A stretch of DNA of 64,000 nucleotides, from positions 310,001 through 374,000 of the forward strand of contig NZ_JAUSNR010000010.1 of assembly GCF_030656345.1 (NCBI RefSeq), given 5' to 3'. The translations under genes and the position numbers were made by a program. How positions within the stretch are numbered: the stretch's first letter is position 1; every line of letters starts with the position of its first letter. This DNA comes from Pseudotabrizicola sp. Lineage in GTDB: Bacteria > Pseudomonadota > Alphaproteobacteria > Rhodobacterales > Rhodobacteraceae. This document shows, one piece after another, positions 20,094 through 29,482 of this stretch. The notes under the pieces were generated by a model. The model was given only the letters and a program-made list of their open reading frames with translations. It had not been told where the DNA came from and made no database searches.

Positions 20094-21239
20094 TCAGACC
20101 TTGAGCGACAGCACGGTGGCCACGGCCAGATCGCCAAAACCGTTGAAGCGCGAATTGGTCACGGTGGAATAGGCCCCCATGCCATGCACGATCACGAAAT
20201 CACCCTCGGCAATATCCGATGGCAGCGGGATATCGCCCGGCAGACGGTCCACCGAATCGCAGGTCGGGCCAAAGATGATGCGCGGCACCTCTTCGCCCAC
20301 CCGCTTTTCGCCGGTGCCCGACAGCACTTCCATGCGGTCGATCACCCCGATCAGCGGCAGTTCGGTCAGCGTGCCATAGACGCCATCGTTCAGGAACACA
20401 TGGCTGTCGTCGCGCACCGCCTTGACCCGTGCCGCCAGCGTGAACGCATCGCCGCACAGGGCGCGCCCCGGTTCGCACACCAGCAGCGGGCGGTCATCCC
20501 CAAAGGCCTCCGTCGCCACGCGGTCGATCAGCGCAAAGGTTTCTTCCAGCTGCGGCATCACGCCGTGCAGACGGTGGTTCGGGAAACCGCCACCGACGTT
20601 CAGCCGGGCAATGGTCACGCCAGCCTTGCGGGCAATCTCTGCCGCCTCAAGGATATAGGACTCCCACGCCTTGGGGTCGGTGCATTGTGTGCCGGGGTGA
20701 AAGGTGATCGACGGGATGAACCCGGCCTCGGCCACCAGTTTCAGCAGGTCCACCGCCACCTCTGCCGTGGCACCGAACTTGGCCCCGAAGTTGTACGCAG
20801 CCCCTGCCACCGGCAGTTTGAAGCGCACCGAAATCTCGGTGCCCTCGGCTGGCACCATCTCGATCAGCTTGTCCAGTTCCGACCGCGAATCAACGCTGTA
20901 GGATTTCACACCACGCGTCACCGCATAGGCAATCTCGTGCCGCGCGCGCACCGGGTTGTTGTAATGGATAGCCGCATCGGGGGCCAGACGGCGGATCAGG
21001 TCAATCTCGAACCCGCTCGCGCAGTCGTAGCCGCGCACACCGGCTGCGGACAGGTTTTCCACCATCTCATCGTTCGGGTTCGACTTCACGGCATAGGTGA
21101 CCATGCCGGGAAAGCCGTCAATGAACCGACGGGCTGCTGCCTGCACCACGGTGGGCGCAAAAAACAGCACCGGGTTCACCGGCTGTTCAACGCGCAGAAA
21201 TTCGGTCGGGTTCGTCCAGATCGTTTTCGAGAGTCCCAT
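20094..21239 (-). CDS. Ornithine/lysine decarboxylase, PLP fold type III
   Basis: Decarboxylates ornithine (or lysine) to putrescine (or cadaverine). The 381-residue protein has the alanine-racemase-like barrel with the PLP lysine at Lys52 in YAVKSNPN, the glycine-rich phosphate loop NVGGGFP, CEPGRALCG, and the second-domain cysteine in GPTCDSVDR typical of eukaryotic-type ODC. The start at 21239 (MGLSK...) is chosen for the GGAAAGGAAA site just upstream; earlier in-frame starts lack one. It is divergent from an Lrp gene with a 216-base gap holding a hairpin (21302-21336). Ornithine versus lysine cannot be decided from sequence alone. Confidence 0.9.
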   Translation of the reverse strand: MGLSKTIWTNPTEFLRVEQPVNPVLFFAPTVVQAAARRFIDGFPGMVTYAVKSNPNDEMVENLSAAGVRGYDCASGFEIDLIRRLAPDAAIHYNNPVRARHEIAYAVTRGVKSYSVDSRSELDKLIEMVPAEGTEISVRFKLPVAGAAYNFGAKFGATAEVAVDLLKLVAEAGFIPSITFHPGTQCTDPKAWESYILEAAEIARKAGVTIARLNVGGGFPNHRLHGVMPQLEETFALIDRVATEAFGDDRPLLVCEPGRALCGDAFTLAARVKAVRDDSHVFLNDGVYGTLTELPLIGVIDRMEVLSGTGEKRVGEEVPRIIFGPTCDSVDRLPGDIPLPSDIAEGDFVIVHGMGAYSTVTNSRFNGFGDLAVATVLSLKV

Positions 21240-21301
21240 TGCAGTTTCCTTTCCTGCCAACAAGACGCAGAGCCCTTGACCGTTGGCGTAAACGGGGCCG
21301 G

Positions 21302-21336
21302 GCACCAGCGTGGTTATTTAAAACCAGGCCAGGTGC
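21302..21336 (-). promoter_or_regulatory. Inverted repeat in the decarboxylase 5' leader
   Basis: Imperfect inverted repeat: arms GCACC...TGGTT (21302-21315) and AACCA...GGTGC (21322-21336) around an A+T loop, about 65-100 bases before the decarboxylase start. It could be a regulator-binding palindrome shared with the divergent Lrp gene or part of a structured mRNA leader. The speF leader RNA is known upstream of alphaproteobacterial ornithine decarboxylases; membership is not shown here. Confidence 0.45.
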
Positions 21337-21455
21337 GTATGAACCGCCCTTTTCCTGCAACGTAGGATGGGGCATATGGGGCACAATCGCACCGAACAAA
21401 ACTACATAATCGGAGTCTGGTCCTGTCAGAATGACGAAATCATCGGTCAAATCGT

Positions 21456-21887
21456 ATGGATGATCTGGATCGCAACATCATCGCCCTGCTGCGGGCTGAT
21501 GCGCGGTTGTCACTGGCCATGCTGGCGCGTCGGCTCAAGGTGGCGCGCTCTACGATTCAGGCCCGGCTGGAGCGGTTGGAAGACAATGGCACCATCGCCG
21601 GCTACACCCTGAAACTGGGCGAAGGGGCCGACCCGAACCGCCTGCGCGCCACAGTGCTGCTGACGATAGAGCCGCGCACGCAGGCCGCCCTGCTGACCCG
21701 GCTGAAGTCGATATCAGAGGTGGAGCGGGTCTTTACCACCTCTGGCCGGGTCGACCTGTTATTGCAGATCGCCTGCCCCAATACCCAAGTGCTCGATCAG
21801 GTGCTGGACCAGATCGGCGCGATGACAGGCGTGCATTCGTCGGAAAGCCTGATCCACCTGAGCACGAAAATTGACCGCGCGGTCTGA
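21456..21887 (+). CDS. Lrp/AsnC family transcriptional regulator
   Basis: A 143-residue DNA-binding regulator with an N-terminal helix-turn-helix (DDLDRNIIALLRADAR then ARRLKVARSTIQARLERLE) and a C-terminal RAM ligand-binding domain from about residue 65. These proteins sense amino acids and often control the divergent gene, here the ornithine/lysine decarboxylase. The ribosome site is poor, but the N-terminus starts where the family starts. It ends four bases from the convergent HxlR gene. Confidence 0.93.
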   Translation: MDDLDRNIIALLRADARLSLAMLARRLKVARSTIQARLERLEDNGTIAGYTLKLGEGADPNRLRATVLLTIEPRTQAALLTRLKSISEVERVFTTSGRVDLLLQIACPNTQVLDQVLDQIGAMTGVHSSESLIHLSTKIDRAV

Positions 21888-21890
21888 GCC

Positions 21891-22538
21891 TCAGGGCTCC
21901 GCCCGCAGGGCAAACAGATCCACAAACGCCTGCCCCGCCCCCAGATCGCCATCAAAGCCGATCAGCCCCTGCGCCGTCTGCGCCAGCGGTATTGGGCCAT
22001 AGATCGCCGCCGCCATCGCATTGGTGCCGCCCTCAAACCGCAGCGCCGCTTCTGCCGTGCTCCGCTCTACCCGGAAGTCCCCCGGCGCGGTGCGGATCAC
22101 AAACCGCTCTGGCCCCAGCACCATGGCCACCTGATGCACGCCTGCCCGGCTGCGGGCGCACAACGCCCGCATCGACAGCATCAGCGCGGTCGGGCTGATG
22201 AACAGGCGCGGGTCATGCCCCGGCATCCCCACCCCCCAACGGCACAGCGCCCGGATGACCGGCCACAGGCCCAGCCCTGCGTCGGTCAGACGGTACAGCT
22301 GCACCCGCACCGGATCGGGCAGTTGCTCACGGACCACGATGCCACCCGCCTCCAGATCCTCCAGCCGCCGCGTCAGGACATTGGCGCTGATCCCCGGCAA
22401 GCCTTCGCGGATCGCGCCAAACCGGCGCGGCCCCAGCATCAGTTCGCGCACCACCAGCAGCGCCCAGCGGTCGCCGATCAGGTCCAGCGCATGGGCCGCG
22501 ATGCAGCCTTCGTCATAGCTTCGGCGGGATTCAGTCAC
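21891..22538 (-). CDS. HxlR-family regulator with C-terminal extension
   Basis: The N-terminal 100 residues are a typical HxlR winged helix (CIAAHALDLIGDRWALLVVRELMLGPRRFGAI region, then LTRRLEDLEAGGIV). The remaining 110 residues look like an SCP2-type ligand-binding domain, seen in some longer HxlR regulators. The gene is divergent from DUF1428/VOC genes across a 73-base A+T-rich gap with AGTT/AACT half-sites, so it probably regulates them and itself. The ligand is unknown. Confidence 0.88.
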   Translation of the reverse strand: MTESRRSYDEGCIAAHALDLIGDRWALLVVRELMLGPRRFGAIREGLPGISANVLTRRLEDLEAGGIVVREQLPDPVRVQLYRLTDAGLGLWPVIRALCRWGVGMPGHDPRLFISPTALMLSMRALCARSRAGVHQVAMVLGPERFVIRTAPGDFRVERSTAEAALRFEGGTNAMAAAIYGPIPLAQTAQGLIGFDGDLGAGQAFVDLFALRAEP

Positions 22539-22611
22539 TCTTATTAACTTTCAGTTGCTTTTTATAACTAACCTTGTCAGCCTGACCCTGCAAGCGTGAA
22601 AGGATTCTGAC

Positions 22612-22974
22612 ATGAATTATCTCGATATCTTTGTGATTCCCGTCCCCGACGCCCGCCGCGACGACTACATCGCGCATGAGGAAAAGTGGTGGCCCCCGTT
22701 TCGGAAGCTGGGGGCGTTGTCTTGTGTGGTCGGCTGGGGCGAGGATGTGCCCGCCGGAAAACACACCGATTTCCAGCGCGCCGTTGATCTGGCCGGGGGC
22801 GAAACCGTGGTGGTCTGCTGGATGACATGGCCTGACAAGGCCACCCGCGACGCCGCCCATGCAGCCATGAAAGATGCTATGTCAGCCGAAGACATGGCCG
22901 ATATGCCGTTTGACGGCAAACGCATGATTTTTGGCGGTTTTGTCCCGGTTTTGGTCAAGGGGGCCACGGAATGA
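22612..22974 (+). CDS. DUF1428 domain protein
   Basis: A 120-residue protein of the DUF1428 family, a dimeric alpha/beta-barrel ferredoxin-like fold. Typical features are the N-terminal YLDIFVIPVP strand, a central WGEDVPAGK segment, WMTWPDKATRDAA, and the C-terminal DGKRMIFGGFVPV. AAAGGA lies eight bases before the ATG. The function of the family is not established. It is coupled to the next gene by ATGA (22971-22974) and sits opposite the HxlR regulator, so the three form a small regulated unit. Confidence 0.92.
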   Translation: MNYLDIFVIPVPDARRDDYIAHEEKWWPPFRKLGALSCVVGWGEDVPAGKHTDFQRAVDLAGGETVVVCWMTWPDKATRDAAHAAMKDAMSAEDMADMPFDGKRMIFGGFVPVLVKGATE

Positions 22975-23723
22975 CCGTGCAGGGCCTGCCGTTCTGGTAC
23001 GAACTCACCGCCGCCGATATCCCCACCTCCGGCGCGTTTTACGGCCCGGTGATGGGCTGGGCGTTCAAGGATTCGGGCATGCCCGGTTTCGACTACACCA
23101 TCGCCAGCCATGGCACAGATATGGTCGCGGGCCTGATGGGGCCGGATGCCCCGATGCCGGATGTCTGGATGCTCTACTTCGCCGTCGATGACTGCGACGC
23201 CACCGCCGGGCGCGTCACCACCCTAGGCGGCACCCTCCACCGCGCGCCCGAAGACATTCCCGGCACCGGCCGTTTCGCCATCGCCGCCGACCCGCAAGGC
23301 GCGGTCTTCGGCCTGATGCAGCCACAGGATGGCCAGCCCGGCGCGGCCTTTGACCAGCAAAAACCCGGCCATGTCAACTGGCACGAGCTGCAAACCTCCG
23401 ACCCCGCCGCAGCCCTCAAATTCTACACCACCTTGCTGGACTGGACCGCCGGGCAGGCAATGGACATGGGGCCGATCGGCACCTACCAGCTGGTCTCTCT
23501 CCCTCAGGGCGACATCGGCGGCCTCATGGCGCTGTCGCAACCGGGCATCCCGCCACACTGGCTGCCCATCTTCGGCACCGACAGCATCGCGGGTGCCATG
23601 ACCCGCATCGGCGCGCAAGGCGGCACGGTCCTGCACGGCCCGATGGAGGTGCCCGGCGGCGCCTTCGTCTGCTACGCCGCCGACCCGCAGGGCGCGGCTT
23701 TCGGCCTTGTCGGCCCGCCCTGA
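22971..23723 (+). CDS. VOC family (glyoxalase/bleomycin-resistance fold) protein, two repeats
   Basis: A 250-residue protein made of two vicinal-oxygen-chelate modules of about 120 residues each (first from FWYELTAADIPTSGAFYG, second from HVNWHELQTSDPAAALKFY). Such tandem-module proteins include small-molecule-binding and detoxification enzymes, but substrate cannot be inferred. It starts in the DUF1428 stop. DUF1428 plus VOC under an HxlR regulator suggests a response to a reactive small molecule; this is inference. Confidence 0.9.
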   Translation: MTVQGLPFWYELTAADIPTSGAFYGPVMGWAFKDSGMPGFDYTIASHGTDMVAGLMGPDAPMPDVWMLYFAVDDCDATAGRVTTLGGTLHRAPEDIPGTGRFAIAADPQGAVFGLMQPQDGQPGAAFDQQKPGHVNWHELQTSDPAAALKFYTTLLDWTAGQAMDMGPIGTYQLVSLPQGDIGGLMALSQPGIPPHWLPIFGTDSIAGAMTRIGAQGGTVLHGPMEVPGGAFVCYAADPQGAAFGLVGPP

Positions 23724-23801
23724 GCACGGCACAAACGCCTCCCCCCTTGGCCTTTGCGCCCTTATTCGCTAAGTCCCCTGCAACCGCAGAGGAACACACC
23801 C

Positions 23802-26800
23802 ATGCCGATGGAAAAGACCTTCAACGCCGCCGAGGCCGAGGCCCGGATCTCCGCCCTCTGGCTTTCGGAAAAAGCGTTCCGCGCCGGGGCCAATGCCAAA
23901 CCCGGCCACCCCGCCTTTTCCGTCATGATCCCGCCGCCCAACGTCACCGGCAGCCTGCACATGGGCCATGCCTTCAACAACACGCTGCAGGATATCCTGA
24001 CCCGCTGGCACCGGATGAAGGGCGACGACACGCTGTGGCAACCCGGCACCGACCACGCCGGCATCGCGACGCAAATGGTGACCGAACGCGAGATGGCCAA
24101 GAACGGCGAGCCCTCGCGCCGCGACATGGGGCGTGAGCAATTCATCGAACGTGTCTGGCAGCAAAAGCAATCCTCACGCGGCACGATCATTGGTCAGCTT
24201 CAACGCCTTGGCGCAAGCTGCGACTGGGACCGCGAAGCCTTCACCATGGGCGGTGCAATGGGCGATCCCGACCTCGGCAAAGGCCCCAACTTCCACGACG
24301 CCGTGATCAAGGTCTTTGTGGATATGTACCACAAGGGCCTGATCTATCGCGGCAAACGGCTGGTAAACTGGGACCCGCATTTTGAAACTGCCATCTCGGA
24401 CCTCGAAGTCGAAAACATCGAAGTCGCGGGCCATATGTGGCACTTCAAATACCGCCTCGCCGGGGGCGAAACCTACGAGTATGTCGAGAAAGACGAAAGC
24501 GGCGCGGTGACCCTGCGCGAGACGCGCGACTATATCTCCATCGCCACCACCCGGCCCGAAACCATGCTTGGCGATGGCGCGGTGGCGGTGCACCCATCGG
24601 ACGAACGCTATGCGCCCATCGTCGGCAAGATGGTCCACCTGCCGCTCTGCGACCGCCTGATCCCGATCATCACCGACGAATACCCCGATCCGACCTTTGG
24701 CTCGGGCGCGGTGAAAATCACCGGCGCGCATGACTTCAACGATTATGCGGTGGCCAAACGCGCAAACCTGCCCTGCTACCGCCTGATGGACACCCGTGGC
24801 GCGATGCGCGCCGATGGCGCGCCCTATACGGAAGCCGTCGCCCGCGCCCGCGAGATCGCGGCGGGCTCGCAGACGACGGAAGCGGAGGTCGACAGCCTCA
24901 ACCTCGTCCCCGAAAAGTACCGCGGGATGGATCGGTTTGACGCCCGCAAAGCCGTGGTCGCCGATATCAATGCCATCGGCCTGTCGGTGACCACGCTGAT
25001 CAAGGAAACCGACCCCGAAACCGGCAGCGAGCACCTGCGCCGCGAGCCGGTGGTCGAGGCAAAAAAGATCATGCAACCCTTCGGCGACCGCTCGAAAGTG
25101 GTGATCGAGCCGATGCTGACCGACCAATGGTTCGTCGATACCGCCAAGATTGTCGAACCCGCGCTGGAGGCGGTGCGTTCAGGCGCGACCCGCATCATCC
25201 CGGAATCGGGCGAGAAAACCTATTACCACTGGCTGGAAAACATCGAGCCATGGTGCATCAGCCGCCAGCTCTGGTGGGGGCACCAGATTCCGGTGTGGTA
25301 TGGCCTGTCCATCGAGGCCGCCGATTTTGTCGATGACGAAGGGGACAACGCATTGGATCAGGTTGAACTCCTGACCATCCTAGGCGATGGCGGCTACATT
25401 GACCGTGAGTCGCGCTTCCACTGCGCAGCGGCGCTGGAACTGGCCGCAGAACGCTTCCGCGACGATCTGGCCGCCTTGCCGCACCCGCTCAACACCGCCC
25501 GCGTAGTCGAGGTTTCCGACCGTCAGGCGGCGGTGGATATCTTTGCCGCCGCGCTTGCTGACTACACCGTAAATCAGGACCCTACCCATCTGGTCTATCC
25601 GGTCTGGCGAGACCCAGACGTGCTCGACACATGGTTCTCCTCCGGCCTCTGGCCCATCGGCACCCTTGGCTGGCCGGAGCAAACCCCGGAACTGCAACGG
25701 TATTTCCCCACCTCCACCCTGATCACCGGGCAGGATATCATCTTCTTCTGGGTCGCCCGGATGATGATGATGCAGCTTGCCGTGGTGGATCAGGTGCCGT
25801 TCAAAACCGTCTACCTGCACGGCCTCGTCCGCGACGCCAAGGGCAAGAAGATGTCGAAATCGCTCGGCAATGTCATCGACCCGCTGGAGATCATCGACGA
25901 ATACGGCGCCGACGCGCTGCGCTTTGCCAATGCCGCCATGGCGAGCCTTGGCGGGGTGCTGAAACTGGACACAGCGCGCATCGCGGGCTACCGCAACTTC
26001 GGCACTAAGCTGTGGAACGCCTGCCGCTTTGCCGAAATGAACGGCGTGTGGGAGGGGCATGCCACGCAGGCCCAGCCCCCGCAGGCCAGCGCCACCGTGA
26101 ACAAATGGATCATCGGCGAGACCGCCAAGGCCGCCGCCGAAGTCAGCGAAGCCTTGGAAAACTACCGTTTCGATCAGGCCGCTGATACGCTGTATAAATT
26201 CGTCTGGGGCAAGGTCTGCGACTGGTACGTGGAATTCGCCAAACCGCTGTTTGATGGCGAACAGGCGGATGAAACGCGGCAAACCATGGCTTGGGTGCTG
26301 GATCACTGCATGATCCTGCTGCACCCGATGATGCCCTTCATCACCGAAGAGCTGTGGTCCACCACCGGCACGCGGGCAAAACTGCTGGTCCACACCGACT
26401 GGCCCGAATTGCCCAGCAATCTGATCGACGCGCCGTCGATGGCGGAAATGACATGGGTGACGACGCTGATCGACGACATCCGCTCGGCCCGGACGCAGGT
26501 GCATGTGCCCGCAGGCCTGAAACTCGATCTGGTCGCCACCGCGATGACCGATGCGGCACAAACCGCATGGGCCAATAACGAACCGCTGATCCGCCGCCTC
26601 GCCCGGATCGAGACCCTGACCCGCACCGGCACCGCCCCCAAAGGCGCGATCACCGTGGCGGCCGAAGGCGCCACCTTCGCCATCCCGCTGGAAGGCGTGA
26701 TCGACATTGCCGAGGAAAAGGCGCGGCTGCAAAAGACCCTCGACAAGCTGGCCAAGGAAATCGGCGGGCTCAAGGGCCGCCTGAACAACCCCGCCTTTGC

Positions 26801-26912
26801 CGCCTCCGCACCGGAAGAGGTGGTCGAGGAATGCCGCACCAATCTGGACGCCCGCGAGGATGAGGCCGCCAAACTGTCCGCCGCCATGGCCCGTCTGGCC
26901 GAAATCGGCTGA
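23802..26912 (+). CDS. valS: Valyl-tRNA synthetase
   Basis: Class I synthetase of 1036 residues. The HIGH-type motif is [13 protein letters not shown] and the KMSKS motif is in [13 protein letters not shown]. The large editing domain lies between, and the C-terminal coiled-coil arm ([21 protein letters not shown] region) is present. The start at 23802 is chosen for AGAGGAA (23788-23794) seven bases upstream. A long intergenic stretch with two hairpins follows. Confidence 0.98.
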   Translation: MPMEKTFNAAEAEARISALWLSEKAFRAGANAKPGHPAFSVMIPPPNVTGSLHMGHAFNNTLQDILTRWHRMKGDDTLWQPGTDHAGIATQMVTEREMAKNGEPSRRDMGREQFIERVWQQKQSSRGTIIGQLQRLGASCDWDREAFTMGGAMGDPDLGKGPNFHDAVIKVFVDMYHKGLIYRGKRLVNWDPHFETAISDLEVENIEVAGHMWHFKYRLAGGETYEYVEKDESGAVTLRETRDYISIATTRPETMLGDGAVAVHPSDERYAPIVGKMVHLPLCDRLIPIITDEYPDPTFGSGAVKITGAHDFNDYAVAKRANLPCYRLMDTRGAMRADGAPYTEAVARAREIAAGSQTTEAEVDSLNLVPEKYRGMDRFDARKAVVADINAIGLSVTTLIKETDPETGSEHLRREPVVEAKKIMQPFGDRSKVVIEPMLTDQWFVDTAKIVEPALEAVRSGATRIIPESGEKTYYHWLENIEPWCISRQLWWGHQIPVWYGLSIEAADFVDDEGDNALDQVELLTILGDGGYIDRESRFHCAAALELAAERFRDDLAALPHPLNTARVVEVSDRQAAVDIFAAALADYTVNQDPTHLVYPVWRDPDVLDTWFSSGLWPIGTLGWPEQTPELQRYFPTSTLITGQDIIFFWVARMMMMQLAVVDQVPFKTVYLHGLVRDAKGKKMSKSLGNVIDPLEIIDEYGADALRFANAAMASLGGVLKLDTARIAGYRNFGTKLWNACRFAEMNGVWEGHATQAQPPQASATVNKWIIGETAKAAAEVSEALENYRFDQAADTLYKFVWGKVCDWYVEFAKPLFDGEQADETRQTMAWVLDHCMILLHPMMPFITEELWSTTGTRAKLLVHTDWPELPSNLIDAPSMAEMTWVTTLIDDIRSARTQVHVPAGLKLDLVATAMTDAAQTAWANNEPLIRRLARIETLTRTGTAPKGAITVAAEGATFAIPLEGVIDIAEEKARLQKTLDKLAKEIGGLKGRLNNPAFAASAPEEVVEECRTNLDAREDEAAKLSAAMARLAEIG

Positions 26913-26960
26913 CCGGAACGCCCCGGACGGGCGGGGGATGCCTCCGGCGGGGATATTTAA

Positions 26961-26992
26961 GAACAGATGAAATCATCGGCTTTCATCTGTTC
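26961..26992 (+). repeat. Nested inverted repeat downstream of valS
   Basis: Arms GAACAGATGAAA and TTTCATCTGTTC around an 8-base loop. The arms are flanked by GGATATTT and AAATATCC, so the whole structure spans about 55 bases. A GCGGG(G)ATATTT core also occurs after thrS (52136-52147), which suggests a dispersed intergenic repeat of this genome. Confidence 0.7.
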
Positions 26993-27028
26993 ACAAATAT
27001 CCTCGGGGGGATGAGGAGCGAAGCGACG

Positions 27029-27051
27029 AAGGGGGGCAGACAGCCCCCCTT
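27029..27051 (+). terminator. GC-rich terminator hairpin
   Basis: AAGGGGGGC and GCCCCCCTT arms around AGACA, followed by TTAC. It lies about 120 bases after the valS stop and probably terminates that transcript. Confidence 0.65.
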
Positions 27052-27202
27052 TACAACACTGACCATGAGGCGCTGACAGACCAAATGTGTTAAGACCACC
27101 TCAAGATATAAACCTAACTCATTGATATCATTATGAACATTCCCCTACAACACAGGGGGAAGCCCCCTTGCCCCGCGCCGCATTTCCAGCCACTCTGCCG
27201 CG

Positions 27203-28306
27203 ATGATGACCCGCTTTCTCACCCCCCTCGCCACCAGCCTGCCCGCCACCGTCCCCTTCACCGGGCCCGAGACGATGGAGCGGCAGCAAGGCCAGCCCTT
27301 CCGCGCCCGGCTGGGGGCCAATGAAAGCCTGTTCGGCCCCTCTCCCCGCGCCATCGCCGCGATGACGGCGGCGGTGGAGGGGGTCTGGATGTATGCCGAC
27401 CCCGAAAGCCATGACCTGAAACAGGCGCTGGCCCACCACCACGGCGTGACCCCAGCCCATATCGTGGTGGGCGGCGGGATCGACGGGTTGCTGGGTCTGC
27501 TCTGCCGGTTGACGCTGGAGCCGGGGGTGCCTGTGGTGACCTCGCTTGGGGCCTATCCGACGTTCAGTTTCCACGTGGCAGGTTTCGGCGGGGCGCTGCA
27601 CCGCGTGCCCTATCGGGGCGATCATGAAGACCCGCAGGCCCTGCTTGACACCGCCCGCCAGACAGGGGCGCGGCTGATCTATCTGGCCAACCCCGACAAC
27701 CCGATGGGCAGCCACCACGCAGGCGCGGTGATCGAGGCGATGGTGGCCGACCTGCCCGACCACTGCCTGCTGGTGCTGGACGAGGCCTACGCCGATCTGG
27801 CCCCCGAAGGCAGCCTGCCGCATATTCCGGCGGATCATCCGCAAGTCATCCGCCTGCGCACGTTTTCCAAAGGCTATGGCATGGCGGGCGCACGGGTCGG
27901 CTATGCCATCACCGAGCCCGGTCTGGCGCGGGCGTTTGACAAGGTGCGGGATCATTTCGGCATGGGCCGGGTGGCGCAGATCGGAGCATTGGCAGCGCTG
28001 GCTGATCAGGACTGGCTGGACCAAGTGCGCCTTCGCGTCATCGCCGCCCGCGCCCGCGTGACCGCCATTGCGGCGGCCAACGGGCTGCGCGCCCTGCCCT
28101 CGGCCACCAATTTCGTGACGGTAGATTGCGGACGCGACGGTGACCACGCCCGCGCCATCCTGCGCGAGACGGTGGCGCGGGGGGTGTTCATCCGGATGCC
28201 GGGGGTGGCCCCGCTGGACCGCTGCATCCGCATCAGCCTTGGCGACGATGCGGCGCTGGATGTGCTGGAAGAGGTGCTGCCGCAGGCCATCGCTGCGGCA
28301 GGCTGA
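27203..28306 (+). CDS. PLP-dependent class I/II aminotransferase (histidinol-phosphate aminotransferase-like)
   Basis: A 367-residue fold type I aminotransferase close to HisC. Visible marks are ARLGANESLFGPSP near the N-terminus, the PLP-stacking region, NPDNPMG, VLDEAYAD (PLP-binding Asp) and the lysine in TFSKGYGMAGARVGY. No his genes are adjacent, and secondary HisC-like proteins often act on aromatic or other amino acids, so a specific substrate is not assigned. There is no strong ribosome site; two ATGs in tandem (27203, 27206) mark the start. It abuts the convergent DUF4177 gene. Confidence 0.88.
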   Translation: MMTRFLTPLATSLPATVPFTGPETMERQQGQPFRARLGANESLFGPSPRAIAAMTAAVEGVWMYADPESHDLKQALAHHHGVTPAHIVVGGGIDGLLGLLCRLTLEPGVPVVTSLGAYPTFSFHVAGFGGALHRVPYRGDHEDPQALLDTARQTGARLIYLANPDNPMGSHHAGAVIEAMVADLPDHCLLVLDEAYADLAPEGSLPHIPADHPQVIRLRTFSKGYGMAGARVGYAITEPGLARAFDKVRDHFGMGRVAQIGALAALADQDWLDQVRLRVIAARARVTAIAAANGLRALPSATNFVTVDCGRDGDHARAILRETVARGVFIRMPGVAPLDRCIRISLGDDAALDVLEEVLPQAIAAAG

Positions 28307-28693
28307 TCATTCCGCCGCGATTTCCGGCTTTGCCGAACCGATTGCCGGGGCAGGCCCGGGCGGCACCTGCGCGGAGCCAAGTTTCAGCGCGGGCGGCTCT
28401 GCCTCGGGCAGCGCGCGCAGGGGGCTGAGGGCGGCCGGTGCCTCTGCCACCGTTGCACTGGCAAGGGTGCGGCGGAACACCAGCATGTTCTGATAGGTGG
28501 TTCTGGTTCCGGTCAGGCCCGCGCGTTCGTCGCAGGGCAAGGTATCGGCGCGCACATAATCCCACCCCTCGGCCCCCAGAGCGTTCATCAACTCGGTCAG
28601 GGTCAGGGCAAACCGGCCTTCGGTCGTTTTGACACCACGGAGCTTCTCGCCCCGTTTAGGTGCCGGTATGACCTTGTATTCAAAGCGCTGCAT
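28307..28693 (-). CDS. DUF4177 domain protein
   Basis: A 128-residue protein. The first 65 residues (MQRFEYKVIPAPKRG, then LMNALGAEGWDYV) match DUF4177, a small domain of unknown function common in Rhodobacteraceae. The tail is Pro/Ala-rich and looks disordered. The ATG at 28693 is preferred over an upstream in-frame start because GGGAG lies six bases before it. Its stop is directly next to the stop of the convergent aminotransferase. Confidence 0.85.
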   Translation of the reverse strand: MQRFEYKVIPAPKRGEKLRGVKTTEGRFALTLTELMNALGAEGWDYVRADTLPCDERAGLTGTRTTYQNMLVFRRTLASATVAEAPAALSPLRALPEAEPPALKLGSAQVPPGPAPAIGSAKPEIAAE

Positions 28694-28831
28694 GATGGCT
28701 CCCGCAGAATTTCCAATGGGCAGAATAGCCGGTTTTAGCGGCAAGGGCCAAGCTTTGGGCGCACTTTTTCGGCATCACCGGCAGTCACGCCACATACACC
28801 ATATCTGGTTGGGTCTGCCAGTCAAAGCACA

Positions 28832-29482
28832 CTAAATGGTGGGTGCGCCACCGGGTGTGTCGGAAAGCAGCTTCTGCACAGCGGCGTCCAGCGCGTCAGC
28901 GGTGCCTGTTTCCTCGGCATCGGGGGCAAGGCTGCGGGCGGCCTGCAGGTGTTGCCGCAGGGTCATCGCAAGTCTGCGCGCGTCAGGGCACAAGGGGGAT
29001 CGGCACAGGGCCAGCACAATTTCGGCCATTCCCAGATGCGCGGCGGCAGAGGGCAGGACCAGCGCTTCGGTCTGCGCCTCTTGCGCGCGGAGCAGCTGGC
29101 GGTAGCTGAGGTCAGCGTCCCCGGCATCCTCGGGCAGCGGCAGCCAGGCTTGTGCGAGGGCCGCCCAAAGGGTTGCCCGTTCGGTCGCGGTGGTTTGCGG
29201 GGCCTCGATCATCGTCCGCAGCTTGGCGACAGACCGCGCCCGCAGGTCGCGCGCGGGTTTGCCGGTCAGAACCTGTGCCTTGGCGCGCAAGGCCCGGCCC
29301 AGAAGCAGCGCCACCTCTGGCGTGTTCGGCAGGCGTTCCAGCGCGGCAATCGCGCGGTTCAGCGGCGCAAGACAGGCCGGCGGGTTCAGCGCCAGCCCCA
29401 TCCGCACATCGCCCCGCGCCCGCGCCAGAAGCGAGGCATCGTCACGGCCAAGGGCCGCGCGAATGCGGCCCGGCAATGTCAC
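28832..29482 (-). CDS. Hypothetical helical protein downstream of gatB
   Basis: A 216-residue, Ala/Leu-rich, probably all-helical soluble protein with no recognised domain; the periodic helices are TPR-like in feel but no clear TPR motif repeats. It starts with GTG overlapping the gatB stop (GTGA at 29479-29482), so it is co-translated with gatB. The link to GatB is positional only. It could be a conserved Rhodobacteraceae hypothetical. Confidence 0.75.
   Translation of the reverse strand: MTLPGRIRAALGRDDASLLARARGDVRMGLALNPPACLAPLNRAIAALERLPNTPEVALLLGRALRAKAQVLTGKPARDLRARSVAKLRTMIEAPQTTATERATLWAALAQAWLPLPEDAGDADLSYRQLLRAQEAQTEALVLPSAAAHLGMAEIVLALCRSPLCPDARRLAMTLRQHLQAARSLAPDAEETGTADALDAAVQKLLSDTPGGAPTI

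Larger units (their letters stand above)
26913..27202. other. Intergenic stretch with hairpins after valS
   Basis: 290 bases between valS and the aminotransferase. It holds a 12-base perfect inverted repeat nested in a GGATATTT/AAATATCC pair (about 26951-27002) and a strong GGGGGGC/GCCCCCC hairpin. The rest is A+T-richer sequence before the next gene. I see no small gene or RNA gene here. Confidence 0.6.

Noticed and set aside
19968..21365. A 465-codon plus-strand frame opposite the decarboxylase
   Set aside because: The decarboxylase has PLP and catalytic motifs; the opposite frame has none.
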